34,118 bases of DNA, taken from NCBI GenBank assembly GCA_964654825.1, contig CAZZKG010000040.1:1-34118 (forward strand), given 5' to 3'. Made by a program: the position numbers and the translations under genes. The stretch comes from CAZZKG01 sp964654825. Lineage in GTDB: Bacteria > Gemmatimonadota > CAZMKB01. Below the pieces are notes generated by a model. The model did no database searches, was not told the DNA's origin, and saw only the letters and a program-made list of their open reading frames with translations. Below are positions 6,668 through 14,956 of this stretch, in pieces. Position 1 is the first letter of the stretch. Each line of letters opens with the position of its first letter.

Positions 6668-9664
6668 TTATTTGAAGAGTACCATCTTCTTCTGGGTTCT
6701 GAACTTCCCGGCCTCCAGGGTGTAGATGTAAACACCCGAACCAACCGTCACCCCTCGCTCGTCCCTGCCGTTCCAGGAGACGTGGTAGTCGCCCGGCTCG
6801 AGGTTTCTTTCGAGGAGTGTAGTGATGAGCTGTCCTCTCATATTGAAGATTCTCAGCCTGGTCGGGACCGCTCCTTCATCGCCGTTTTCGGCCGCGATTC
6901 TGAAGGAAATCGACGTCTGCGGGTTGAATGGATTGGGATAGTTCTGTGCCAGTGCAAAGTTCCGTGGCAGCGGGGAACCACTATCGGTTAGAGGATCATC
7001 TACACCCGAGATACCCGAGATCTCCGACCACCTGACCCGCGCCGCATCCACATTGTTCTCGATATCGGCCAGATCTGCACCACCCAGGAATGCGAACGCG
7101 ATCGTAAGTGTATCACCTGCCGCCAGTGTGAACGGACCCGTCGCGATGACGAATGAGTAGTCCCCATTCACCCTGAGGGTGTCCTGGAAACCGCCGCTCA
7201 TCGTCTGGTAGAACTCCTTACGCGAGAACTGGTAGGAATTGTTCTGGTTGTTGATGACCTCATAACCCGCGATGCCCGGCTGCGTGAGCACACTCACCCC
7301 AACATACGGAAGATCCTGAGATTCTTCGTAGTACATGTAGCCGAGATCGAAAGCGCGGCTCATGGCGCCCTCGTTGAGCGAGACCTGGTTTCCTGCGCCG
7401 ACATCCCAGTCGGTATAAATACCAACATAGAGATTCTCGAGCACCGTCCCTGAATCGGGAGAGAGTGAGCTTACATCTAATTCGACTATCACGTAATCAT
7501 CGTCAGGGCTTTCACTGAACGCATAGCTCTTCTGATTGATCTGGAGATCCATCGGGCTCGGAGCGCCGATGTCGGTGTAGATGCTCGTCCCTTCCTGATC
7601 AGCGAACTGGCCGGGTTCATCGATCACAATGTTGCCGCCCGGAGCGACCTGCCAGTCGGTCTCGACCGGACCGGCGGGATTCCCACGAGCACTGTGGGAA
7701 ACGTGAACCGTATCCATGCCGACGATAAGAGCGCCCTCGAAGAGCCGATCGCTAGTACCAGCAGGGAAGACGAAGCCGGATCCGTTCTCCTGGTCCAGAT
7801 TGTCCCAGCCGAAACGACCCGCGTCCGACACGGAGAAAACGACGTTCCCCACATCGTGATCGGCCATCTGAATCTGGAAGGGAGTCAGGATGGAGAACTC
7901 GAGCTGAGCAACATATGTCCCGCCGTCACCCTCGACGTCCAGAACGAAATCGATGAAATGAGAACCCGGTGTGCCGATGTCCAGGCTGACGACGAACGGG
8001 TTGCTGGAGTTGTCACCGACCGAGCCGCCCGTAATATCCCCGAACAAGGATGAACCCGAAATGATATCGACGAAAGGATCGGACGAGTGGAGAGTCGCAC
8101 TCACCCCCGTCACATCCTGACCCATGTTGCCGAGGTGCGTGATCAGATCTATCGTCTCGCCAGGTTCAGGGAGACCGTTGTTGCCGTCGTCGACCGTCGT
8201 GCCGCTGTAAACGACGTAGGGATCGGTAGAGGCCGGGATCAGCTCCCGGGCGGCCGCGGCGAGATCGATGATCCCCATTCCGTAATCGTTATCCTCTCCC
8301 GCGGCACCCTGATCCGCGGCTGTCAGAAGTAGAGCTTCCAGTATCTCTTCGACCGTGGCATTGGGACTCACCTGCCGGAGCAGAGCCACGGCACCGGCCA
8401 CGTGCGGACAGGCCATGGATGTGCCGCTCATCTGTGAGTAACCACCGCCTGGAATCGTCGACCTGACTCCAGAGCCGGGCGCTGCGACTTCGGGCTTGAT
8501 CGTCACGCTGTCGCAGGGTGAAGGCCCGCGGCTCGAGTAACCGGCGATGAAACCGGTCTGCCCAACCGCTCCCACGGAAAAAGCATTGACATCCGATGTC
8601 GCCCTGCTTGCGGGGGAGATGATCGTGCGCGGACCGTTTCCCGAGTTGCCTGCCGAGAAAACCACGGCCACGCCGGCTGCCGCGTTGGCATCGAGCACGC
8701 GCCAGTATTGATGGAAACATGCAGGATCGGAAGAACCCCACGAATTACTCACGACATCCGGTACATCATCGATCGTGGATGGATCACCATCGGGATCGAT
8801 CGTCCACTCGAAGGCATCCATGAACGCGGAACTCGTGGTTTCGGATCCCTCGAAAACGTTGCCGGCGATCCACTTGGCACCAAACGCGACCCCGACCGTG
8901 TCACCGCTTGCATGATCCGCCCCGCAGATCGTACCCATCGTGTGAGTACCGTGAGATCCATCATCGACCGGGAAATCAGAGCTGTTATAGGGGTCGAACC
9001 AGGCTTCCTGCGGGGTGACACCGGGATCATTGCCTCTCCAGCGCTCGGAAAGAGCAGGATGAGTGCCGTCAACACCAGTGTCGAGGTTGCAGACGAGCCG
9101 TCCCTGTCCTGTCGCGCCGCTCGCCCAGATGGAGTCTGCATTGATCATCCGGAGCCCCCACTCGACACCAGCGGGGCTCTCTTCACTGCCGGAGCCGATG
9201 GACTCTATCAGATACACCGGTGGATCATCGTAGATAATATCGACGTCGAACCTACTGCTGAGCTCGAGCAGAAACGCCGGTTTTGCTTTCAGCGTGATGA
9301 GATTGGCGACCCAGTGGAGCTTGTAAGTCAACACATCCCCTCGATCCACGGCAAGCCGGAGCAGTTCCTTGACCTGTACCTGATTGCGTCGGGCCGTGTT
9401 CTGGAGTGCCCGGACGACACGCTCATGACGGACCTGCCGGCCTGCCCGCTCGGTAGTGAGCTGAGTATCGAGAGATTCGAGATCGACCTGATCAGCCATC
9501 ATCACGATTGCGGGGACAAAGGCATCCGGAGGACTGGATCTGAGTGTAGATAAAAAATCCGGATCAACACTGCCGGCTCGAGCATCATGGACCGCGGCGA
9601 GAAAGAGTAATCCGGAAAGGGTGAGAAACAGAACATGACGTAGAGGGCGTGTTGATCTCCTCAT
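6668..9664 (-). CDS. Secreted subtilisin-like (S8) protease with C-terminal sorting-type domain
   Basis: The 998-residue protein has a signal peptide (cut near HDARA, residue 30) and an inhibitor-I9-like propeptide up to about residue 155. The S8 catalytic domain (about 165-475) carries Asp195 (LDTGVDG), His238 (GSHGTH), oxyanion Asn340 (SAGNSG) and Ser416 (GTSMACPHVAG), so the triad is complete. A long beta-rich middle region follows. Residues 908-998 start NYPNPFNPQTSISF and contain SWNGRD and GVYIYTLEAGKF. This is the FlgD-like/type-A C-terminal domain typical of extracellular proteins in FCB-group and related candidate phyla, where it serves secretion or surface attachment. It is probably an extracellular degradative protease. 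The SD GAGGAGG lies about 8 nt before the ATG. It is the last gene of the long minus-strand array, and a REP-like arm begins just past its stop. Confidence 0.95.
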   Translation of the reverse strand: MRRSTRPLRHVLFLTLSGLLFLAAVHDARAGSVDPDFLSTLRSSPPDAFVPAIVMMADQVDLESLDTQLTTERAGRQVRHERVVRALQNTARRNQVQVKELLRLAVDRGDVLTYKLHWVANLITLKAKPAFLLELSSRFDVDIIYDDPPVYLIESIGSGSEESPAGVEWGLRMINADSIWASGATGQGRLVCNLDTGVDGTHPALSERWRGNDPGVTPQEAWFDPYNSSDFPVDDGSHGTHTMGTICGADHASGDTVGVAFGAKWIAGNVFEGSETTSSAFMDAFEWTIDPDGDPSTIDDVPDVVSNSWGSSDPACFHQYWRVLDANAAAGVAVVFSAGNSGNGPRTIISPASRATSDVNAFSVGAVGQTGFIAGYSSRGPSPCDSVTIKPEVAAPGSGVRSTIPGGGYSQMSGTSMACPHVAGAVALLRQVSPNATVEEILEALLLTAADQGAAGEDNDYGMGIIDLAAAARELIPASTDPYVVYSGTTVDDGNNGLPEPGETIDLITHLGNMGQDVTGVSATLHSSDPFVDIISGSSLFGDITGGSVGDNSSNPFVVSLDIGTPGSHFIDFVLDVEGDGGTYVAQLEFSILTPFQIQMADHDVGNVVFSVSDAGRFGWDNLDQENGSGFVFPAGTSDRLFEGALIVGMDTVHVSHSARGNPAGPVETDWQVAPGGNIVIDEPGQFADQEGTSIYTDIGAPSPMDLQINQKSYAFSESPDDDYVIVELDVSSLSPDSGTVLENLYVGIYTDWDVGAGNQVSLNEGAMSRAFDLGYMYYEESQDLPYVGVSVLTQPGIAGYEVINNQNNSYQFSRKEFYQTMSGGFQDTLRVNGDYSFVIATGPFTLAAGDTLTIAFAFLGGADLADIENNVDAARVRWSEISGISGVDDPLTDSGSPLPRNFALAQNYPNPFNPQTSISFRIAAENGDEGAVPTRLRIFNMRGQLITTLLERNLEPGDYHVSWNGRDERGVTVGSGVYIYTLEAGKFRTQKKMVLFK

Positions 9665-9711
9665 AGTGAAGCCTCCTCGACCTAAGGGGATTTAAGATTC
9701 GATCCGGTATC

Positions 9712-10206
9712 CTACAGGCTGAACTTGCCAAAATCCTCGGGACTCATCTTCCTGAGCTGTTCCCTGAGCTGTTCGGGATCATATTCCTTCTGTTTTGACA
9801 CTTCGATCGGCGTATCGGTCAGAAGTCCGTCTACGGTAAAGATGGACGCTTTCATCCTGAGAGCGAGGGCGATCGAATCACTTGGCCTGGCATCGATCGA
9901 AACACTATTTTTACCGTGCTGCAGATAAAGGTGGGCGTAATACGTATTCTCCTTGAGTTCGCTGATGACCACCTTCATCAGGTCCGCGTTCAATGCGACG
10001 AGAAGCATCTTGAGGAGATCGTGAGTCAGGGGCCTCTTGAATTTGACCCCCGCGAGCTCCATCGCAATCGCACTCGCCTCATTGTGACCGATCCAAATCG
10101 GCAGAACCCTGGTACCGCTTTTCTCCTTCAATATAACAACGGGTGAGTTGCTGGAGCCGTTTATACCAAGACCCGAAACTGTCACCTCGATCATTTTTGG
10201 CTCCAT
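9712..10206 (-). CDS. Bifunctional nuclease domain protein (DUF151/BFN)
   Basis: The 164-residue protein matches the BFN family. Recognisable segments are VTVSGLGINGSSNSPVVILK, LPIWIGHNEASAIAMEL, PLTHDLL, YYAHLYL and SIDARPSDSIALALR. A short C-terminal tail follows (QLREQLRKMSPEDFG). Plant and bacterial members have been reported to have RNase and DNase activity, but the biological role in bacteria is not settled. It has no signal peptide and should be cytoplasmic. It lies 44 bp after ahcY and 47 bp before the subtilase on the same strand. Homologues are often single genes beside housekeeping operons, so the neighbours say little about function. Confidence 0.9.
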   Translation of the reverse strand: MEPKMIEVTVSGLGINGSSNSPVVILKEKSGTRVLPIWIGHNEASAIAMELAGVKFKRPLTHDLLKMLLVALNADLMKVVISELKENTYYAHLYLQHGKNSVSIDARPSDSIALALRMKASIFTVDGLLTDTPIEVSKQKEYDPEQLREQLRKMSPEDFGKFSL

Positions 10207-10250
10207 AATGTGATAACCCCCACTGTTCCGATTGGACTATTTTTCGCTTG

Positions 10251-11579
10251 TCAGGTACCCATTTCCCAGGAACTTAGGTAGTGTTCCTGTTCTTCGGTCA
10301 ATGTATCGATCTTGATCCCCATCGCTTCGAGTTTCAGCCGCGCTATTTCGTTATCGATCTCGACAGGTACTTTGTGCACACCCTGCGGTAGAGTCTTACC
10401 CTGTTTGGTAAGATACTCGGCGGCCAGGGACTGGTTGGCGAAACTCATGTCCATCACACTGGCCGGATGACCTTCCGCCGCGGCGAGGTTGATCAGCCGC
10501 CCTTCACCCAGGAGATATATCTTCCTGTTATCATCCAGGGTGTACTCCTCTACATACTCCCGAACCTCCCTGCTCGATTTCGCCATGGACCTGAGGCCTT
10601 CGACATCCAGCTCGACATTAAAATGCCCGGAGTTGGCAACGATAGCTCCATCTTTCATCAGAGGGAAATGCTTTCTTGTCACAACGTTGATATCACCGGT
10701 CACGGTGATGAATATGTCACCGAGCGGAGCTGCCTCTTCCATCTTCATCACACGATAGCCGTCCATCACCGCCTCGATGGCTCTGAGAGGATCGATTTCC
10801 GTGATGATGACATTAGCCCCCATGCCCTTTGAACGCATTGCAGTCCCCCTGCCACACCAGCCGTAGCCGGCAACCACAACCGTCGCTCCCGCGAGAAGCA
10901 TGTTTGTCGCTCGCAGGATCCCATCGATGGTGCTCTGACCTGTCCCGTATCTGTTATCGAAAAGGTGTTTGGTCCGGGAATCATTTACAGCAATGACGGG
11001 AAATTGCAGTACACCATCATTTGCCATACCTTTGAGACGAATGACACCCGTCGTTGTTTCTTCGGTACTGCCGACGACTCCTTCGACCAGTTGCTTCCTC
11101 GCAGCTGCATCGAGATCTGTTTTTATCCAGCGGGAAACGGAATCATGTAAATCGTCGAGTTTGCTGAGAGCAATAAAGTGGACAGCAGACACCAGATCGG
11201 CCCCGTCATCCATGGTGACCTGAGGCCTGTGCTCGAGGGCGGCTCTGATGTGATCGTAATATGTTACCGAATCCTCGCCTTTGATGGCAAAAACAGGGAT
11301 TTCGTGGTGTTTCACCAGATGCGCAGCCACGTCATCCTGAGTGCTCAACGGATTCGATGCACAGAGAACAATATCAGCTCCGCCTTCTTTGAGTGTTATC
11401 ATGAGATTGCCGGTTTCGGTGGTCACGTGAAGGCAGGCTGAAAGCCTGACACCCTGTAAAGGTTTTTCCTCCCGAAATCGATCCCTGATCAATCTGAGGA
11501 CCGGCATGGTTCTCTCTGCCCATTCAGTCCGGAGCTGCCCTTTATTGGCGAGGTTTATATCCCCGATGTGATAATCCAA
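10251..11579 (-). CDS. ahcY: Adenosylhomocysteinase (SAH hydrolase)
   Basis: It reversibly splits S-adenosylhomocysteine into adenosine and homocysteine using bound NAD, which removes the inhibitory product of methyltransferases. The 442-residue reading contains LHVTTETGNL, the first family signature as ASNPLSTQDDVAA (about residues 74-86) and the NAD-binding loop AGYGWCGRGTA near 237-247. It lacks the internal insert and the C-terminal KPDHYRY tail of eukaryotic-type enzymes and resembles the shorter archaeal/Thermotoga-like form. I chose TTG at 11579 because AGGAGGA lies 4 nt upstream and the residues that follow (DYHIGDINLA) begin the conserved part. The ATG further upstream would place this ribosome site inside the gene. 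It follows metK by 59 bp, so the two genes form a methyl-cycle pair. Confidence 0.95.
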   Translation of the reverse strand: MDYHIGDINLANKGQLRTEWAERTMPVLRLIRDRFREEKPLQGVRLSACLHVTTETGNLMITLKEGGADIVLCASNPLSTQDDVAAHLVKHHEIPVFAIKGEDSVTYYDHIRAALEHRPQVTMDDGADLVSAVHFIALSKLDDLHDSVSRWIKTDLDAAARKQLVEGVVGSTEETTTGVIRLKGMANDGVLQFPVIAVNDSRTKHLFDNRYGTGQSTIDGILRATNMLLAGATVVVAGYGWCGRGTAMRSKGMGANVIITEIDPLRAIEAVMDGYRVMKMEEAAPLGDIFITVTGDINVVTRKHFPLMKDGAIVANSGHFNVELDVEGLRSMAKSSREVREYVEEYTLDDNRKIYLLGEGRLINLAAAEGHPASVMDMSFANQSLAAEYLTKQGKTLPQGVHKVPVEIDNEIARLKLEAMGIKIDTLTEEQEHYLSSWEMGT

Positions 11580-11605
11580 ACTTCCTCCTGTCGTAAAAAG
11601 GTAAC

Positions 11606-11628
11606 ACTTGATATAGGTCAAATCAAGT
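11606..11628. repeat. Dyad between metK and ahcY
   Basis: ACTTGAT (11606-11612) pairs with ATCAAGT (11622-11628) across 9 nt. It lies just upstream of the ahcY ribosome site. It could be an operator or a small hairpin that adjusts ahcY translation. It is too short for a known SAM or SAH riboswitch. Confidence 0.4.
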
Positions 11629-11638
11629 AGCTGCGGTA

Positions 11639-12790
11639 CTACTTGACTGCACTCTGCAACTCATTGATACGGTCGGTGCGCTCCCAGGTAAACCCGTCAC
11701 CATCGGTTCGGCCGAAATGTCCGAAAACAGCCGTCCTTCGGTATATTGGTCGCCTCAGGTCGAGTGCTTCGATCATGCCCTGAGGTGTGAGATCGAACAC
11801 CTTTTTCACGACTTCGACTATTTGCTCATCAGGAATCTGACCGGTACCACGGCTATTGATCATGACCGAAATGGGCTCTTTCACTCCGATGGCGTATGCA
11901 ATCTGTATTTCACATACCTGAGCCAACCCGCTTGCAACGATGTTTTTCGCAATCCAGCGCGCGGCATACGAGGCGGAGCGGTCGACTTTGGTAGGATCCT
12001 TCCCGGAAAAGCACCCACCGCCGTGACTGCCGACACCGCCGTATGTGTCCACGATGATCTTCCGGCCCGTCAGTCCGCAGTCACCGTGAGGTCCACCGAC
12101 TACAAATCGACCTGTGGGATTTATGTAAAAATTGATCGAATCGAAGTCATTCACGAATTCTTTCGGGAGCATCGGCTTGAGGACCTTTTTGATGATCGCT
12201 TCGCTGAGTTCCTCCAGAGAAACATCCGGATCGTGTTGTGTCGAAACGACTACATCGGTGATCCTGATCGGTTTGCCATCGAGATACTCCATGGTGACCT
12301 GCGACTTCCCGTCGGGACGGAGAAACGGCAGCTTACCGCTCTTTCTGATCTTAGAGAGCTCCATGCAGATCTTGTGTGCGATCGTGATCGGAGCCGGCAT
12401 GAGCTCCGGCGTCTCCATCGTCGCATAGCCGAACATCATACCCTGATCACCAGCACCGAGATTGTCGACGCCGAGAGCGATGTCGGGTGATTGCTCATCG
12501 ATAGAGGAGAGGATAGCACAGCTCTCATAGTCAAACCCGTATGTCGGATCAGTGTAACCGATTTCTTTGATTACCTGTCTCGCGATGCGGGGTATGTCGA
12601 TATAGACCTTCGTCGTAATCTCTCCGGACACCAGCGCCATTCCGGTTGTCACAAGGCTCTCACAGGCCACCCGCCCATACGGATCTTCTCCGAGAATCTG
12701 GTCCAGAACGCTGTCCGAGATCTGATCAGCGATCTTATCAGGATGACCTTCACAAACCGATTCTGATGTGAACAAATATTGCCCTTTCAT
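11639..12790 (-). CDS. metK: S-adenosylmethionine synthetase
   Basis: It makes S-adenosylmethionine from methionine and ATP. The 383-residue reading starts MKGQYLFTSESVCEGHPDK, the usual N-terminus with catalytic His16. It contains GAGDQGMMFGYA (ATP site), the P-loop-like GGGCFSGKDPTKVDRS and a normal C-terminus with TAVFGHFGR. Its length equals the family norm. I chose ATG at 12790 over an in-frame start at 12856 because the extra 22 residues do not belong to the family, and AAGGAG lies about 11 nt before the chosen ATG. It is located 66 bp after the nucleotidyltransferase and ahead of ahcY on the same strand. Confidence 0.96.
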   Translation of the reverse strand: MKGQYLFTSESVCEGHPDKIADQISDSVLDQILGEDPYGRVACESLVTTGMALVSGEITTKVYIDIPRIARQVIKEIGYTDPTYGFDYESCAILSSIDEQSPDIALGVDNLGAGDQGMMFGYATMETPELMPAPITIAHKICMELSKIRKSGKLPFLRPDGKSQVTMEYLDGKPIRITDVVVSTQHDPDVSLEELSEAIIKKVLKPMLPKEFVNDFDSINFYINPTGRFVVGGPHGDCGLTGRKIIVDTYGGVGSHGGGCFSGKDPTKVDRSASYAARWIAKNIVASGLAQVCEIQIAYAIGVKEPISVMINSRGTGQIPDEQIVEVVKKVFDLTPQGMIEALDLRRPIYRRTAVFGHFGRTDGDGFTWERTDRINELQSAVK

Positions 12791-12836
12791 CTCTTCTCTA
12801 TCTCCTTCTTTTCCATAGAACACATGAACAGAACAT

Positions 12837-12852
12837 GTACTGAATGCAGTAC
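12837..12852. repeat. Short hairpin after the nucleotidyltransferase gene
   Basis: GTACTG (12837-12842) and CAGTAC (12847-12852) form a perfect 6-bp stem with a 4-nt loop, 4 bp beyond the nucleotidyltransferase stop and within the metK leader. It has no T-run, so it is not a classical terminator. It may be an mRNA processing or stability element. Confidence 0.35.
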
Positions 12853-12856
12853 TCAC

Positions 12857-13852
12857 TTATTCCGGTAATCCGGCAAGACCTCCCGTCTTAACGGAATCTC
12901 CCCGTCCCAGATTCAAACTCGACACCTCTCCCACAACTGCCGCACCCGGTCCGACGATCGAATCTTCAAGAACGGCATCAGTTACCCTGGCATCTTCACA
13001 GATGATGCTGTTGCGAATAATCGATCTTCTGATAGAGGCACCCTGAGACACGCTGACATCCGGTCCGACCAGAGACTGCCTCACTTCCGCTTCCGGTGAA
13101 AGATAGACCGATCCGGTGATCAGACAGTTCTCTCTACGAAAATCAGCGCCACTCTTTTCAAGTAAATACGCATTGGTCGAGAGCAGGGTCTCGGGCTTCC
13201 CGCAATCGAACCATCCATCTACCTGAAATGTCCCCAGTTTTTTGCCATCCTCTATCATCAACTGGAGTGCATCGGTCAATTGATATTCACCCTTAGTCTG
13301 AATATTTTCGGCAATGAGTCTTTTGATAGCTTCATCAAGGTGACCTGCATCTTCGATGTAATAAAGCCCGACAATTGCCAGATTGGACCGTGGGTCTGCG
13401 GGCTTCTCCACAAGTTTTACCACACGATCATCCTCCAGCTCGACCACACCGAACCTACTGGGATCAGCGACTTCCTTCACACCAATGGTCGATCTACCGG
13501 CGCCGGCGATCATGGAGAGATCGGTTTCGAAAATCGTATCTCCGAGTATGATCAAAAGCGGTTCCTGCTCACTTTTTTCGATACCCATACCGACTGCGTG
13601 CCCGAGGCCCTTCCTCTCCCGTTGTTCGACCCAGCCGAAGGGCAGATCGTAGGATTTCTCGAGGTACGTTTTGATCTGATCTCCCAGATGACCGACAATC
13701 ACGGTTACCCTGCTGGGGGAAAGCTTACAAACCTCATCCATGATGTGTGCAAGAATGGGTTTCCCGGCAACGGGAAGCAGGACTTTGGGTACCGTGTAGG
13801 TGAGGGGTCTCAATCTCGTACCCTCACCGGCAACCGGTATAATAACGTGCAT
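12857..13852 (-). CDS. Sugar-1-phosphate nucleotidyltransferase with left-handed beta-helix tail
   Basis: The 331-residue protein begins with the nucleotide-binding signature GEGTRLRPLT and PKVLLPVAGKPI (residues 9-33), then LGDTIF with metal ligand Asp105, and GEYQLTDAL and GWFDCGKPET near 185-225. This is the RmlA/GalU-type catalytic domain. Residues from about 240 on show hexapeptide-like repeats (ENCLITGSVYLSPEAEV and so on), forming a left-handed beta-helix as in 'long' bifunctional archaeal-type enzymes. It should activate glucose-1-P, mannose-1-P or GlcNAc-1-P with NTP. The base and sugar cannot be told from motifs alone. It follows the isomerase by 35 bp, so both probably feed nucleotide-sugar synthesis. 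A glucose-1-phosphate thymidylyltransferase label is the most common one for such sequences. Confidence 0.9.
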   Translation of the reverse strand: MHVIIPVAGEGTRLRPLTYTVPKVLLPVAGKPILAHIMDEVCKLSPSRVTVIVGHLGDQIKTYLEKSYDLPFGWVEQRERKGLGHAVGMGIEKSEQEPLLIILGDTIFETDLSMIAGAGRSTIGVKEVADPSRFGVVELEDDRVVKLVEKPADPRSNLAIVGLYYIEDAGHLDEAIKRLIAENIQTKGEYQLTDALQLMIEDGKKLGTFQVDGWFDCGKPETLLSTNAYLLEKSGADFRRENCLITGSVYLSPEAEVRQSLVGPDVSVSQGASIRRSIIRNSIICEDARVTDAVLEDSIVGPGAAVVGEVSSLNLGRGDSVKTGGLAGLPE

Positions 13853-13887
13853 CGACCACTCGCGTTGAGAATTGATGTATCAGCTTT

Positions 13888-14937
13888 TTAGTTTCCCGAG
13901 AGACGATCTTTCAGGAATTCGATCCTGACTACGGGCGTGGGGTCAACGCCGTAGAGATAAGAAAGGTATAAACTAACAAAATCGCCCTTGTAAATCAAGG
14001 ACAGCATCCTGGCGAGGAGGCCATCTCCTTCGCTCTCCACTTCGGTCACTCCTTCGGCCTTTGTATCAATGATTTCCCGGGTGAGCTGCCACCTTAGGAG
14101 CACTCTCTCGTGAAATCCCGGATCCTTCAGGAAAACCACGTGGCACCTGTTCAGGAGGTCCTCATTCTCCCCCCACCCCATTATCTCGTTGTGATCGAGC
14201 TCGGGCAGGCAGTTGGTGGAGGAGAGAATCTCGCTGTTTTCTGAAAGCTGTGACCGCCAGCGGGTTACGACCGAAGAGAAAAACCGGGATTGAGAGTATA
14301 TCACGGGGAAATGATCCTTCAATCGGCGTGCCAGCGTAAAAACTTCATTGCCTTCGTCAGGCACACGGAGACCGGCTGATAATCCTCTGAGGACATCTAC
14401 CGCTTCGGAGGCGGCGGCAGCAAGGTCAAGGCCTGTGCAGAAATACCCCAGAAAATGGAGGATGGGAAGGAAGGAAAATGCGAGTGCCTCCCTCGGCTGG
14501 TATCCCCGGGGGACCGTGAGTCCGGGAATCTGCCGGGAGTCTGCGAGTTTTTTCACCTCACCGCCGGTGCTGATAAAGAAAAGAGCTGCGCCTTTCCTGA
14601 TCGCATCCCTCATGGAGGAGATGGTCTCCTCCGTATTTCCAGAATAACTCGAGATAAGGACAAGACTTTTTTCGCCGGCGTATGCGGGAAGCCGATATTC
14701 CCGGCTTACCTCGACCGGAATTTCGAGATTATCGATGAGGTAATCCTTTGCCAGGTCTCCTCCGATGGCTGATCCCCCCATTCCGCAGATGATGACGTTT
14801 TGAATATCTCCGGCAACGGGGAACCGGCAGCCTCTGGCGAGAGATACGGCCTCCTCCACCTGATCGGGAAAAGCTACCACCCGATCATACATTCCGCTTG
14901 AATCGATCTCCCGAAATCTTTTCGAAAGATTTTTCAT
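13888..14937 (-). CDS. Bifunctional phosphoglucose/phosphomannose isomerase
   Basis: The 349-residue protein has a SIS fold: CGMGGSAIGGDL (residues 51-62), SSYSGNTEET (96-105) and the later PRGYQPREAL. The C-terminal half matches the bacterial/archaeal PGI/PMI domain, with ELDHNEIMGW and a short end. Such enzymes interconvert glucose-6-P, fructose-6-P and mannose-6-P. I chose ATG at 14937, which leaves 19 nt after ptsI. A longer reading to 15084 would overlap the ptsI 3' end and adds a low-complexity N-terminus. No good SD is visible before 14937, so translation may be coupled to ptsI. Its position right after the PTS genes suggests it handles the imported hexose phosphate and passes it to the adjacent nucleotidyltransferase. 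Confidence 0.9.
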   Translation of the reverse strand: MKNLSKRFREIDSSGMYDRVVAFPDQVEEAVSLARGCRFPVAGDIQNVIICGMGGSAIGGDLAKDYLIDNLEIPVEVSREYRLPAYAGEKSLVLISSYSGNTEETISSMRDAIRKGAALFFISTGGEVKKLADSRQIPGLTVPRGYQPREALAFSFLPILHFLGYFCTGLDLAAAASEAVDVLRGLSAGLRVPDEGNEVFTLARRLKDHFPVIYSQSRFFSSVVTRWRSQLSENSEILSSTNCLPELDHNEIMGWGENEDLLNRCHVVFLKDPGFHERVLLRWQLTREIIDTKAEGVTEVESEGDGLLARMLSLIYKGDFVSLYLSYLYGVDPTPVVRIEFLKDRLSGN

Positions 14938-14956
14938 AGAGCTTTTTACCAGTGTG

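Noticed and set aside
8708..9553. 281-codon plus-strand open frame
   Set aside because: It lies antisense to the subtilase catalytic domain, and its translation shows no recognisable fold or signal; the high GC of the opposite strand explains it.
11608..11626. FNR-type box TTGAT-ATCAA in the ahcY leader
   Set aside because: The half-sites are separated by 9 nt rather than 4, so it does not match the FNR consensus.
11717..12490. 257-codon plus-strand open frame
   Set aside because: Antisense to metK, a strongly conserved gene.
12791..12856. SAM riboswitch before metK
   Set aside because: Only 66 nt are available and only a 6-bp hairpin is seen; no known SAM aptamer core can be placed.
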